The notes under the pieces are model-generated. The model made no database searches. It was given only the letters and a program-made list of their open reading frames with translations, and was not told the DNA's origin. A stretch of DNA of 64,000 bases from Pullulanibacillus sp. KACC 23026 (lineage in GTDB: Bacteria > Bacillota > Bacilli > Bacillales > Sporolactobacillaceae). This document shows positions 38,880 through 47,080 of this stretch, piece after piece. Every line of letters starts with the position of its first letter. Position 1 is the first letter of the stretch. A program made the position numbers and the translations under genes. The stretch spans positions 3,224,001-3,288,000 of the forward strand of contig NZ_CP119107.1 in assembly GCF_029094525.1 (NCBI RefSeq), read 5' to 3'.

Positions 38880-39767
38880 TCACGAATTTTCCTTTTGGGT
38901 CGCATATTCTTCAAGTGTCAAATGGTGCTCATAAATATAGGTAGCGGCTTTGACACCTACGTAGCGAATATGCCAAGGTTCATATTCATAACCCGTTATT
39001 GATTCTTTCCCCTTAGGATACCGAATGATAAAGCCATATTCATGAGCATGCTTAGCCACCCATTTTCCTTCTGGCTCACTCCCAAAGGCCTGAACTAAAT
39101 CATCCTGAACATCGGCTGCTGTTATATCCATAGCGAGTCCTGTCTGGTGCTCACTTGTTCCTGGGTATGCACTGACAATGGAAGCTTGTGCTTTCCCTTT
39201 TGTTTTAACATTATAGGCATAAACGGATTCTTGTCGTATATAGGACCGATACCCCGATTCACCATAAAGCACGATCCCATCATTCTTAGCCGCAGCAAAC
39301 ATGGATTCAAGCGCCTTGGCAGCCACATCGCGCATCATTCGCTTCTCAATTAAATCCGAATAAGGAAACGCCACTTTCGGATAAACAAGATGTGGAGGCA
39401 CATAGCCGTCCGGAAGCTTGTGTGTTTTATTCACTAGTACTGTTATTGAAGTCGGATCCTTCACAACCTGAATACCCGATGCAGAATCACTTTTAGAGCT
39501 TATCTTACTGCTGGAAGACTCGGCAGTCTTGGAATCGGGCGAATCGCTTTTAATTGGAGTCTTTTCTGAATAGCTAGTTGAGTCACTCGCTTTTGTCGAC
39601 CCATTCGTTCCGTTTGCGTTGGTCGCTGTGGAGGTTTCTTCATGGGTTCGAGATGTAGAACTTTTTGGATTCGTTAGCTTTGGAGCATTAGAGTCACGGT
39701 CCGTTCCGCATGCAGTTAACATCGAAATCATTAAAACAAGCGAGGCTGCTTTCAATCCTGTCTTCAC
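38880..39767 (-). CDS. Lipoprotein D,D-carboxypeptidase, peptidase M15B (VanY/YodJ type)
   Basis: A 295-residue surface lipoprotein that trims the terminal D-Ala of peptidoglycan. The signal peptide ends in the lipobox LTAC (cysteine about residue 20). A Ser/Thr/Lys-rich wall-spanning linker of about 80 residues follows. The catalytic domain carries ESGYRSYIRQ, SEHQTGLAMDI (zinc His and Asp) and EPWHIRYVG (zinc His). The GTG at 39767 is chosen, because AAAAAGGAG lies 10 nt upstream and it gives a proper signal peptide; the longer frame to 39905 adds an implausible 46-residue leader. Confidence 0.88.
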   Translation of the reverse strand: MKTGLKAASLVLMISMLTACGTDRDSNAPKLTNPKSSTSRTHEETSTATNANGTNGSTKASDSTSYSEKTPIKSDSPDSKTAESSSSKISSKSDSASGIQVVKDPTSITVLVNKTHKLPDGYVPPHLVYPKVAFPYSDLIEKRMMRDVAAKALESMFAAAKNDGIVLYGESGYRSYIRQESVYAYNVKTKGKAQASIVSAYPGTSEHQTGLAMDITAADVQDDLVQAFGSEPEGKWVAKHAHEYGFIIRYPKGKESITGYEYEPWHIRYVGVKAATYIYEHHLTLEEYATQKENS

Positions 39768-39960
39768 AAATGGTTTACTCCTTTTTCTATTCTCGCTTAA
39801 GCTTACCATGATTTTTTTGGGGAAGAAAATATTATGTTTACTCGGAGATTTTCCATTCATAATCGTTAAAGATGAACCTTGAAACAGGGGATTTTCACTG
39901 TTCAAAATGAAGGTTTAGAAGCGCAATGGGGAGATCAAACAAATCATCAGAGGAGAATAC

Positions 39961-40092
39961 TTGAGTAATCCGCACTTGTTTAAAGAGGCAGGGATTGACT
40001 TCTCCCTACCTCTCTCATCATCGACCACGCAAAATAACATCTATGAGGAGACTCTTTCTTTAGATCATACGGTTGCATTTACTACAGCATAA
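39961..40092 (+). CDS. Possible 43-residue protein of unknown function
   Basis: A TTG at 39961 preceded by AGAGGAGAATAC opens a 43-codon frame, MSNPHLFKEAGIDFSLPLSS and onward, to a stop at 40092. I do not recognise it. The ribosome binding site is good, but there is no family or clear promoter to support it. It may equally be a remnant. The rest of 39768-40161 shows nothing else. Confidence 0.3.
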   Translation: MSNPHLFKEAGIDFSLPLSSSTTQNNIYEETLSLDHTVAFTTA

Positions 40093-40161
40093 GAAGTGCC
40101 TCAAGTCATTTAAGGCAACTTAAAAGCAACAGACTTCATTATTCATTCACACCAATAGGCT

Positions 40162-40665
40162 TCACTTGTTTATTTTCTCCATGATCGAACTGACATTTCC
40201 TGAGTTACTCAGAGTCTTATACTGTTTTTTATCAGCTAGTCGTTTCAAAAGGGTTGGAACAAAGGGCACATTAAGAATGAGAGCCGTCCAAAGTCTCATC
40301 CCCAAATCACTAGGCTCCATTATTCTCCCTTTGCGCTCAATAACATAAAGTCTGCCAATAAACTGATCCTGCAGAACAGGCTCATCAAAATCAGGTTGAT
40401 TATCTGCCTTTAACCAATATTGCTTAACTCCATCGGGATTTTTGGTCATTTTATAAAACCGGTGCCCGATTAACTCCCCATTCGCATTTATGTATAGGAT
40501 CACATCACCTTTAGCCAGGTCCGTCGTCTTAAAAGGAATAAATCGGCATTTATCCTTGTCGCGAATAAAAGGAGACATACTGCTTCCCGTTGCTTCGATA
40601 TCAATATAGCCCTTTGATTCAACAACCTGATAAACCATTTGGATGGTCTCGCGATTTGCTAACAT
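40162..40665 (-). CDS. S24/S26-family signal peptidase-like protein
   Basis: A 167-residue protein with ATGSSMSPFIRDKDK (nucleophile Ser29 in GxSMxP) and GELIGHRFYK, where His68 replaces the Lys of bacterial type I signal peptidases, as in the ER/SipW-type Ser-His enzymes. WLKADNQPDFDEPV and GRLYVIERKG are box D/E-like. A weak hydrophobic segment near residue 130 could be the membrane anchor. The substrate is unknown; possibly a product of the adjacent surface cluster. GGGAGTG precedes the ATG. It is separated from the LCP gene by 289 bp with its own promoter. Confidence 0.7.
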   Translation of the reverse strand: MLANRETIQMVYQVVESKGYIDIEATGSSMSPFIRDKDKCRFIPFKTTDLAKGDVILYINANGELIGHRFYKMTKNPDGVKQYWLKADNQPDFDEPVLQDQFIGRLYVIERKGRIMEPSDLGMRLWTALILNVPFVPTLLKRLADKKQYKTLSNSGNVSSIMEKINK

Positions 40666-40819
40666 GATTGATCACTCCCACTTCTATTACACTAGCAGTC
40701 TCACATACTAAGACTAGGTTCGCCAGCATAACCAAACTAGGTCAATCCGCGCACCCATTTCTTTCAAGCGACCCTTTTTATCGTCACTTATATTACAGTT
40801 CTATTATAATTTCATTTCC

Positions 40820-40835
40820 GTTCTATTAAAAGAAC
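40820..40835. promoter_or_regulatory. SinR-type inverted repeat in the promoter of the signal peptidase-like gene
   Basis: GTTCTATTAAAAGAAC is a perfect GTTCT-N6-AGAAC palindrome. On the minus strand it contains GTTCTTT, the B. subtilis SinR consensus GTTCTYT. A minus-strand -35 (TTGACG, 40848-40843) with 17-bp spacing puts the -10 at 40825-40820, inside the palindrome. Another half site GTTCTAT is at 40798-40804. Confidence 0.5.
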
Positions 40836-40954
40836 TATCGATCGTCAAATAGTGATGAGAAACGACTTTTTTATACAAATAACGGCAGAAAAATCCTGTT
40901 ATAGAGCCGATCCTCCCACATTCTACTTATCGAATTTTGAGTAAGTCGAAAGTC

Positions 40955-41920
40955 TCAACCTTTTAATGAATTGAGGATCATTTGATGGACGTGGTTGAAT
41001 TCCGAATTGGAAACAAGGACCCAGCTCACACCATCAAGATATTTCGGAGTTCCTTGAACTTCATAATTAGTGATCGATTGACGGCATTGTCTATAATTAG
41101 TAGCGAGCTTCTTCATATCGTTTAACGTAAGATTTGTTTTTACATTATTCCCTACCACACCTAATAATTTATTTATTTTAGGTACGGTTGTAATGCTTTT
41201 CCCTTCATCTAACAAAGATTCGATGACTTCTCTCTGCCGCTCATTGCGTCCGAAATCCCCTTGTGGATCGTCATAGCGCATTCTTGAATAGGCTAGGGCT
41301 TCTGCCCCAGTTAAGTGGAGAGTCCCAATTTTATAATGAAAATTATTTTGAGTGAAATCCAAATCATTTTTGACGGTAACGCCTCCAAAGGCATTCACTA
41401 GACTAGAGAGACCTTCCATATTTACTTTTATATAATAAGAGATAGGGATATTTAAGTATTTCTCTACTGTTTGAACAGCCAATGATTCATTCCCATAGGA
41501 ATAGGCAGCGTTAATTTTGCTGTAACCAGAATGACCAGCAATCTTGACCCGCGTATCCCTTGGTATACTGGTTAACATCATCGATTTCTTCTCTGGATTT
41601 AAGGAAGCAACGATCATCGTATCTGACCTCCCCTTATCTCCTGCTCTTTCATCGACACCTAATAAGAGAATGTTAATAGCATTAGGGGCTATGCCATTTG
41701 ACGATGCCGCTACCTTAGTTAAATTTTTCTTACTCGACAACTTAGATGAGGATAGTTTAGATAAGGGATCGCTCGTAACGCCATCTAAGGGCTTATAGAC
41801 ATGAGCAGCAGTACTTGAGACGGAATGGTAAAGGTAAAAGCCGTAACCCGCGATAGATAATAAAAAGACACCGATTACAACTCCTATAATTAGAAAAATT
41901 TTTTGTCTCTTACTTTTCAT
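40955..41920 (-). CDS. LytR-CpsA-Psr (LCP) family glycopolymer-peptidoglycan ligase
   Basis: A 321-residue membrane-anchored enzyme: N-terminal helix IFLIIGVVIGVFLLSIAGYGF, then the extracellular LCP domain with ILLLGVDERAGDKGRSDTMI, TSIPRDTRVKI, NAAYSYGN, VNMEGLSSLVNAFGGV and the Arg-rich AYSRMRYDDPQGDFGRNERQ. The conserved Asp and Arg residues that hold the polyprenyl pyrophosphate are present. LCP proteins transfer teichoic acid or capsule from lipid carrier to peptidoglycan, so this is the likely attachment step for the cluster polymer. Its ATG overlaps the upstream acyltransferase stop by 4 bp. Confidence 0.92.
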   Translation of the reverse strand: MKSKRQKIFLIIGVVIGVFLLSIAGYGFYLYHSVSSTAAHVYKPLDGVTSDPLSKLSSSKLSSKKNLTKVAASSNGIAPNAINILLLGVDERAGDKGRSDTMIVASLNPEKKSMMLTSIPRDTRVKIAGHSGYSKINAAYSYGNESLAVQTVEKYLNIPISYYIKVNMEGLSSLVNAFGGVTVKNDLDFTQNNFHYKIGTLHLTGAEALAYSRMRYDDPQGDFGRNERQREVIESLLDEGKSITTVPKINKLLGVVGNNVKTNLTLNDMKKLATNYRQCRQSITNYEVQGTPKYLDGVSWVLVSNSEFNHVHQMILNSLKG

Positions 41921-43044
41921 GTTTGTTTTGACCCCTTAAAGTTTAGTGATTTTGGATTCAACACACTTAGTCGCCTACCAATTTTTTTAATAAACTCTTT
42001 AAAATAATGAAGAAAAATATAAAAATAATAGGATAAAACAAAAATCACTGGGGTTATCAAAATATGAAACCATATTCTTGATTGTAAATAGTCACTATTT
42101 AATTGGGTTAGAAAATTGGTCATGATACTTAAGAACAATACATGAGTAACGTATATCCCAACTGTTTGACCTCCAATTCTCGTAAAGATGGAACTTTTAC
42201 CCCGATTAGAATTTTTTAAGACAAAGCACACTATTATTATTGTTAATGGGATCGTACATAGTTGATAGTTACTCTCACCTTTGTACCCATTCATTGGACC
42301 AAGCATAATGATGTTTTCCGCCAATCCTAATAAGAAGAACAGAATTAAAAGGTATATAAGAGATATATTTTTTACATGATTTAATTTCTCCATTATCCAT
42401 TCATAATTAACTGCTATAAGATAACCTAAAGTTGTGTAAAACAATCCATAGAATAAACAATCGTTTGTAGGAACGGGTAGATAATAGATTCCTGAATATC
42501 TTTGGCCAAACAGCCCTATCAAATTAAACAAAAGCCCTAATCCTAGTAAAAAATAAACTTTTTTAAACTTTATAAACGCAGATAAAATTAAAACAGACCA
42601 AACTAATGCGGTTAAATACCAGAGTTGATATGAAGTTTTGCCGTAGCCATAATAAATAGGAATTAATTTTAATTGGGACCAGATGAAGGATTTAACTTGA
42701 ACTGCTATCGATTGTCCATGAATGCTTGATAAATAAATGCACATTAATACGTCATAGGCAAAGTAAAATAAATACCATACAACAAAAAACTTAATTAATC
42801 GAATCACATATTTTTTGGTATATTTATATCCCGATGTAGAAATCCGTAATTTTCTCCCATACAAATATCCTGATATAACAAAAAAATAGGATACATCAAA
42901 TCTTGGTAGAACAGGAATGGCATATTGGAAATATAAAGAGTTTAACCCCCCCGTAGTTTGGGGGATAAATGGAGCAGCATGAAACCATACCACAAGCAAA
43001 ATTCCAAAAAATTTAAAGTAATCAATCATATAGTTTTTTTCCAT
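41917..43044 (-). CDS. Acyltransferase family 3 membrane protein (first of a paralogous pair)
   Basis: A 375-residue protein with about ten membrane helices. The N-terminus MEKNYMIDYFKFFGILLVVW, followed by FHAAP, holds the single active-site-region His; the usual Arg-His pair of OafA/OatA is replaced by Phe-His. SYFFVISGYLYGRK and GIYVTHVLFLS are further family marks. It probably O-acylates a sugar using a cytosolic acyl donor. It is closely related to 44624-45733 throughout (shared YQLWYLTAL, FGQ-YSG, DxLFYGLFYTT-GY); the two flank the PaaK-like gene. Confidence 0.85.
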   Translation of the reverse strand: MEKNYMIDYFKFFGILLVVWFHAAPFIPQTTGGLNSLYFQYAIPVLPRFDVSYFFVISGYLYGRKLRISTSGYKYTKKYVIRLIKFFVVWYLFYFAYDVLMCIYLSSIHGQSIAVQVKSFIWSQLKLIPIYYGYGKTSYQLWYLTALVWSVLILSAFIKFKKVYFLLGLGLLFNLIGLFGQRYSGIYYLPVPTNDCLFYGLFYTTLGYLIAVNYEWIMEKLNHVKNISLIYLLILFFLLGLAENIIMLGPMNGYKGESNYQLCTIPLTIIIVCFVLKNSNRGKSSIFTRIGGQTVGIYVTHVLFLSIMTNFLTQLNSDYLQSRIWFHILITPVIFVLSYYFYIFLHYFKEFIKKIGRRLSVLNPKSLNFKGSKQT

Positions 43045-43113
43045 TTAAATTATCCCCCATTGTCCCCCACTTATTGCTGTTAGCCTTATTAAAAATCCTT
43101 CTTCTAAGTTAAT

Positions 43114-44427
43114 TTACATTGGAATAAGTTCTTCTTTTCGCTTATCGACCACTCTTATGGCTTTTCCTTCTGATCGCGGGATACTTTCTGGCTCAAGAAT
43201 CCTAACACTTATATTGACTAAACATTGACTCTTTAAAAGCTTTTCTATTTTAGAGATTAGATTTTTATTATCTATGCCCCTTTGAAATCTCTCCTTGGAA
43301 ATCTCAACAAACAATGTCACTTGGTCAAGAGCACCGTTTTTGGTTAAAACAAGTTGATAGTGCGGGGCTAGTTCATCAATTTGTAATAATGTACTTTCTA
43401 TCTCGGATGGAAAAACATTGACCCCTCTTATAATTAACATGTCGTCGATTCTTCCTTTAACTCGAGACATACGAGTAGTCGTTCTCCCACAGCTACATGG
43501 CTCTCTATATAAAGTGGCGATATCTCCGGTTCGATATCGAATGATTGGGAGAGCCTCTTTAGTTAAACTTGTAATCACTAGTTCTCCTTCAACACCATCT
43601 GGTACATTTTCACCAGTAGTCGGATCTATAACTTCTACAAAAAAGTGATCTTCAGCAATATGCAATCCATTTTGAGCCTCAAGACATTCACTTGATACTC
43701 CTGGCCCCATTACTTCACTTAATCCATAAAGGTCCATCGCTTTTATTCCGATGCGTTTCTCTATTTCTAATTTAAGTTCTTGTGACCAAGGCTCAGCCCC
43801 CATCAAGCCGTACTTTAAGGATGTCCCCTTTGGATCTTTCCCCATTTTCTCCATTGTTTCCGCAATATTCAAAACATAAGAAGGGGTTCCACTAATAATT
43901 GTAGGTTTTAGGTCCTCTATCATTAAAATTTGTCTTTCCGTATTTCCACCTGAAATCGGTACTGTTGTCATTCCTAAACGTTCTGAACCATAATGACAGC
44001 CAAGTCCACCCGTAAACATCCCATATCCAACAGCATTATGCATTACCATTCCAGGTTCACCACCTGCTGCTGCAAACGCTCTTGCCATCAACTCTGACCA
44101 GTTATCAAGGTCATTCTTGGTATACCCAACAAGTGTTGGCTTTCCTTTTGTTCCCGATGAAGCGTGTAATCTGATAATATCCTTCTGTTCAACTGCAAAA
44201 AGACCAAATGGATAATGATCTCGTAAATCTTGTTTGACTGTAAATGGAAGCCGTTTTATAGATTCTAATGTCGTAATCTGCGATGGTTCGATTCCTTTCT
44301 CTAAAAACTTTGTCTTGTAAAAAGGGACATTATTAAACACCCTATTGACAGTCTGCTTTAGACGTTCTAATTGAAGTTCTCTTATGTTACTTTGGGGCAT
44401 GCATTCTGCTTCATAATTGAATATCAT
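43114..44427 (-). CDS. Phenylacetate-CoA ligase family protein (PaaK-like)
   Basis: A 437-residue adenylate-forming enzyme. It begins with the PaaK-type LQLERLKQTVNRVFNNVPFY, has the P-loop HASSGTKGKPTLVGYT, SGTPSYVLNIAE, AMDLYGLSEVMGPGVSSEC, YRTGDIATL and the C-terminal hinge KGRIDDMLIIRGVNVFPSEIE. All ATP-binding motifs are intact and closer to true phenylacetate-CoA ligases than to the shorter CapK capsule proteins, yet no phenylacetate degradation genes are near. It may activate a carboxylic acid that the flanking acyltransferases attach to the polymer (inference). AAAGGTGGAGA precedes the ATG, and it has its own upstream promoter. Confidence 0.85.
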   Translation of the reverse strand: MIFNYEAECMPQSNIRELQLERLKQTVNRVFNNVPFYKTKFLEKGIEPSQITTLESIKRLPFTVKQDLRDHYPFGLFAVEQKDIIRLHASSGTKGKPTLVGYTKNDLDNWSELMARAFAAAGGEPGMVMHNAVGYGMFTGGLGCHYGSERLGMTTVPISGGNTERQILMIEDLKPTIISGTPSYVLNIAETMEKMGKDPKGTSLKYGLMGAEPWSQELKLEIEKRIGIKAMDLYGLSEVMGPGVSSECLEAQNGLHIAEDHFFVEVIDPTTGENVPDGVEGELVITSLTKEALPIIRYRTGDIATLYREPCSCGRTTTRMSRVKGRIDDMLIIRGVNVFPSEIESTLLQIDELAPHYQLVLTKNGALDQVTLFVEISKERFQRGIDNKNLISKIEKLLKSQCLVNISVRILEPESIPRSEGKAIRVVDKRKEELIPM

Positions 44428-44529
44428 ACAATCTCCACCTTTTAAATTTTTTTTGATTAGATAAGGATTAAAAAAACTCCACTAATAGATAGTCCATTCA
44501 ACTAATTATTCAATTTCAAAAGTAAGACT

Positions 44530-44558
44530 ACTAAAGTTATAAACACCAAGTGTGTCAA
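44530..44558 (-). promoter_or_regulatory. Internal promoter before the PaaK-like gene
   Basis: On the minus strand TTGACA (44558-44553), a 17-bp spacer, then TTTAGT (44535-44530), about 100 bp upstream of the start codon in a 196-bp gap, the longest between genes of the cluster proper. Confidence 0.5.
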
Positions 44559-44600
44559 GAAGGCTAATTCTCACAGGCATTGAAAATTCTAACAGCCACC

Positions 44601-44616
44601 TTTCTATATATAGAAC
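44601..44616. promoter_or_regulatory. Second SinR-type inverted repeat (imperfect)
   Basis: On the minus strand GTTCTATATATAGAAA is GTTCT-N6-AGAAC with one mismatch at the last base. It sits between the stop of the 44624 acyltransferase and the promoter of the PaaK-like gene, about 42 bp upstream of the -35. Confidence 0.35.
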
Positions 44617-44623
44617 ATTTTCC

Positions 44624-45733
44624 TTAAACCCATTCTGTTTCCTTTTTAATTACAATTTTATCGGGTTTAAGATAAAACGAAAATTTCTTTTTGACTACTT
44701 GCAAGAAACTATAAAAGTAATATGATACAACAAAGATACCTAGGGAACTAATAAGGTGATAGAAGAGGTAGTGTTGAGTTGGAGAGTACCCTATTAATTT
44801 AATAGTACTTGCCAGCAAACTCACAAAAAAGGTATGGGAAACATAGATCCCTACTGAGTTTTTGCCTATTTTGGTAAAGAAAGATTTCTCTCCGAAATTT
44901 TGTTTCTTAATGGTTATACCAAATAGGATAATAGTTAAAGGTATGGTACTTATTAAATAATTTTCACCTTCTGTATCCCCATTTAGAAAACCAATGGTGA
45001 CCACTTCTTCGATGACAGCCAAAAAAGATACAACCAAAAACAAAAGGAATAAATCAGACAATTTAAATCTCTCTAATAGTTTTAACATTGATTTGTAGTG
45101 AATGGCCATATAATAACCCATTGTTGTATAAAACAGACCATAAAACAAAGCATCTCGTGTTTGTAAAGGAAGATGGAATAATCCTGAGTAGGTCTGACCA
45201 AACAAGCCAATAAAATTTAAGAGTAAACTAAAGGTCAATAAAAACGTCACTTTTTTCAATCTGATAAAAATAACCAAAATCACGACCGACCAAATGAGGG
45301 CCGTTAAATACCAGAGTTGGTAGGATGTTTGAGCATCACCATAATAAATGGGTATTAACTTCAATTGTGAGTAAACATAAATCATGATTTGTTTTGTAAC
45401 ATCTTGCCCAGCCGATCTTGCCTGGATGATACAATTAATCACATCATAGGCAAAATAAAAAATGTACCAAGACACAAACAATTTAATTAATTTCAAAAGA
45501 TATTTTCTTGTATAACTAGAAATATCCTTAATATTTATTACTTTTCTGCCAAATAAAAAACCTGATACCACAAAGAAAAAAGAAACGGCGAACCTTGGTA
45601 CTAATGGAATAAAGTCATGCGAGTATATTCGATTAATTCCTATTACATTTGCTGCAGATGGTGCCGCATGATACCAGACCACGAGAAACATTAGAAAACA
45701 TTTCATGTAATCAATTGAATAATTTCTTTCCAC
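44624..45733 (-). CDS. Acyltransferase family 3 membrane protein (second of a paralogous pair)
   Basis: A 369-residue polytopic protein beginning MERNYSIDYMKCFLMFLVVW, then YHAAP. It matches 41917-43044 along its whole length, including SFFFVVSGFLFGRK, YQLWYLTALIWSVVIL, FGQTYSG, FYGLFYTTMGYYMA and VGIYVSHTFFVSLL. The pair therefore arose by duplication with the PaaK-like gene placed between. Probable O-acylation of the surface polymer; donor and position unknown. Confidence 0.85.
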   Translation of the reverse strand: MERNYSIDYMKCFLMFLVVWYHAAPSAANVIGINRIYSHDFIPLVPRFAVSFFFVVSGFLFGRKVINIKDISSYTRKYLLKLIKLFVSWYIFYFAYDVINCIIQARSAGQDVTKQIMIYVYSQLKLIPIYYGDAQTSYQLWYLTALIWSVVILVIFIRLKKVTFLLTFSLLLNFIGLFGQTYSGLFHLPLQTRDALFYGLFYTTMGYYMAIHYKSMLKLLERFKLSDLFLLFLVVSFLAVIEEVVTIGFLNGDTEGENYLISTIPLTIILFGITIKKQNFGEKSFFTKIGKNSVGIYVSHTFFVSLLASTIKLIGYSPTQHYLFYHLISSLGIFVVSYYFYSFLQVVKKKFSFYLKPDKIVIKKETEWV

Positions 45734-45753
45734 TCACTTTCCCCCATCTCATC

Positions 45754-46947
45754 TTAAGCACTTTTGGCATACTTTCTTCTTTTAACTTCTACGAGCCTTC
45801 TTGATAAATCTTTACCAATGTTTATACAAGGGACCTCTACAAAGAGCCAGGCTAATTTGGCCACTCCAATACTCAGGAAGATTGACGCGAATAAAATCAA
45901 GGTTAATGGAATGGACCTGTAAAACAAGTGAACTAGTAATAGAATCACGATGAAATGATAAAGATATAGACTAAAAGAGATCCTTCCTAAAAAAACAAAA
46001 GGTCCTTTTAATAAAAACCTCTCAACCCTGTTAGAACCTAAAGCAAATAGAATCAGCCCAGCTGCGCCTAGCATCTCACCGTATTGACTAATATTTATAT
46101 CCACCATACCATTACCGATTTCTTTAAAAAGAAAAGAAGCATTAAGCAAACCATGATTTATAATAAAAGGGAACAAAACTTCTGAAAAATTATAAATCAC
46201 CAGTGAAAAAACAAATAGGAGTATTTTAGTAATAAGAGTGAGACTTTTGTAAAACGAAATTATTTTCAGTCGGTGCTTAGCAATTAAGACCCCTGTAACA
46301 AAAACGGGAATCATTCTTAACGTATCAAAATAGGTGGTTGCATAACCATTTGAAATCTCAAAGTGAAATTTATTATTTAACCCGCCTACCATAGCCATAG
46401 CTAAACAAATAGAAATGGTTGTTTTTAGTTTGGTTCTCTTGACCAGAAGCACAATTAGAGGAAAGATAAGAGATATACGCATCTCATGAATGAGTGACCA
46501 AATGACGGGATCATAAGCATTTGAATGGATGTTACCAATTAAAGTTAAATGCTCAAGAAGGTATTTCCCAATTGGCTTAGCATCCCATACCCCGTTCAAA
46601 AACAAGCTAACACTTTTTATATTCCCAGAAACCAAGAGAGCCAATGAAAAAGCCACACAAATGGCTAATATATAGGGCAGGTAAATTCTGAAAATACGTT
46701 TTATTATATAAGGAAGATAAGGCACCTTATTCTGATTTAAGAAAGGTAATGACAGCACAAAACCACTTAACACAAAGAAAAACATAACAGCACCACCGCC
46801 ATTTATAAATACTCTTAACGGTGACCACGTTAATAAACGGGTTATTAGAAGTGGCGTCACTTTGTAAACTAGTGAAATATGAGCAAACATGACAATAGCA
46901 GCAACTATACCACGCAGGGAATCCAATTGCCCGAATCGTTTTTCCAT
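45754..46947 (-). CDS. Acyltransferase family 3 (OafA/OatA-like)
   Basis: A 397-residue protein with about ten helices. The N-terminal LDSLRGIVAAIVMFAHIS is the classical OafA start (LDxLRG, with His), followed by FFVLSGFVLSLPF, YIIKRIFRIYLPY and a late FLGRISFSLYLYHFI. It is more distant from the other two acyltransferases here. The ATG at 46947 is chosen because GGGAGGAAGG lies upstream; the open frame to 47013 would add 22 basic residues. Confidence 0.85.
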   Translation of the reverse strand: MEKRFGQLDSLRGIVAAIVMFAHISLVYKVTPLLITRLLTWSPLRVFINGGGAVMFFFVLSGFVLSLPFLNQNKVPYLPYIIKRIFRIYLPYILAICVAFSLALLVSGNIKSVSLFLNGVWDAKPIGKYLLEHLTLIGNIHSNAYDPVIWSLIHEMRISLIFPLIVLLVKRTKLKTTISICLAMAMVGGLNNKFHFEISNGYATTYFDTLRMIPVFVTGVLIAKHRLKIISFYKSLTLITKILLFVFSLVIYNFSEVLFPFIINHGLLNASFLFKEIGNGMVDINISQYGEMLGAAGLILFALGSNRVERFLLKGPFVFLGRISFSLYLYHFIVILLLVHLFYRSIPLTLILFASIFLSIGVAKLAWLFVEVPCINIGKDLSRRLVEVKRRKYAKSA

Positions 46948-47080
46948 TCTTTTAACCTTCCTCCCTGGACTTCTTATAAAAAGAGGTCCATTCACAACAA
47001 AATGGTCACTCATAACATCAATAAAGGATGGCCTATTCAGCCAGCCTTTACTACAATGTTCCTATTGAATCCATGCTTCA

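Noticed and set aside
43114-44427. CapK-type capsule protein
   Set aside because: Length, the intact ATP-binding and C-terminal hinge motifs and the N-terminus fit phenylacetate-CoA ligases better; CapK remains a distant alternative.
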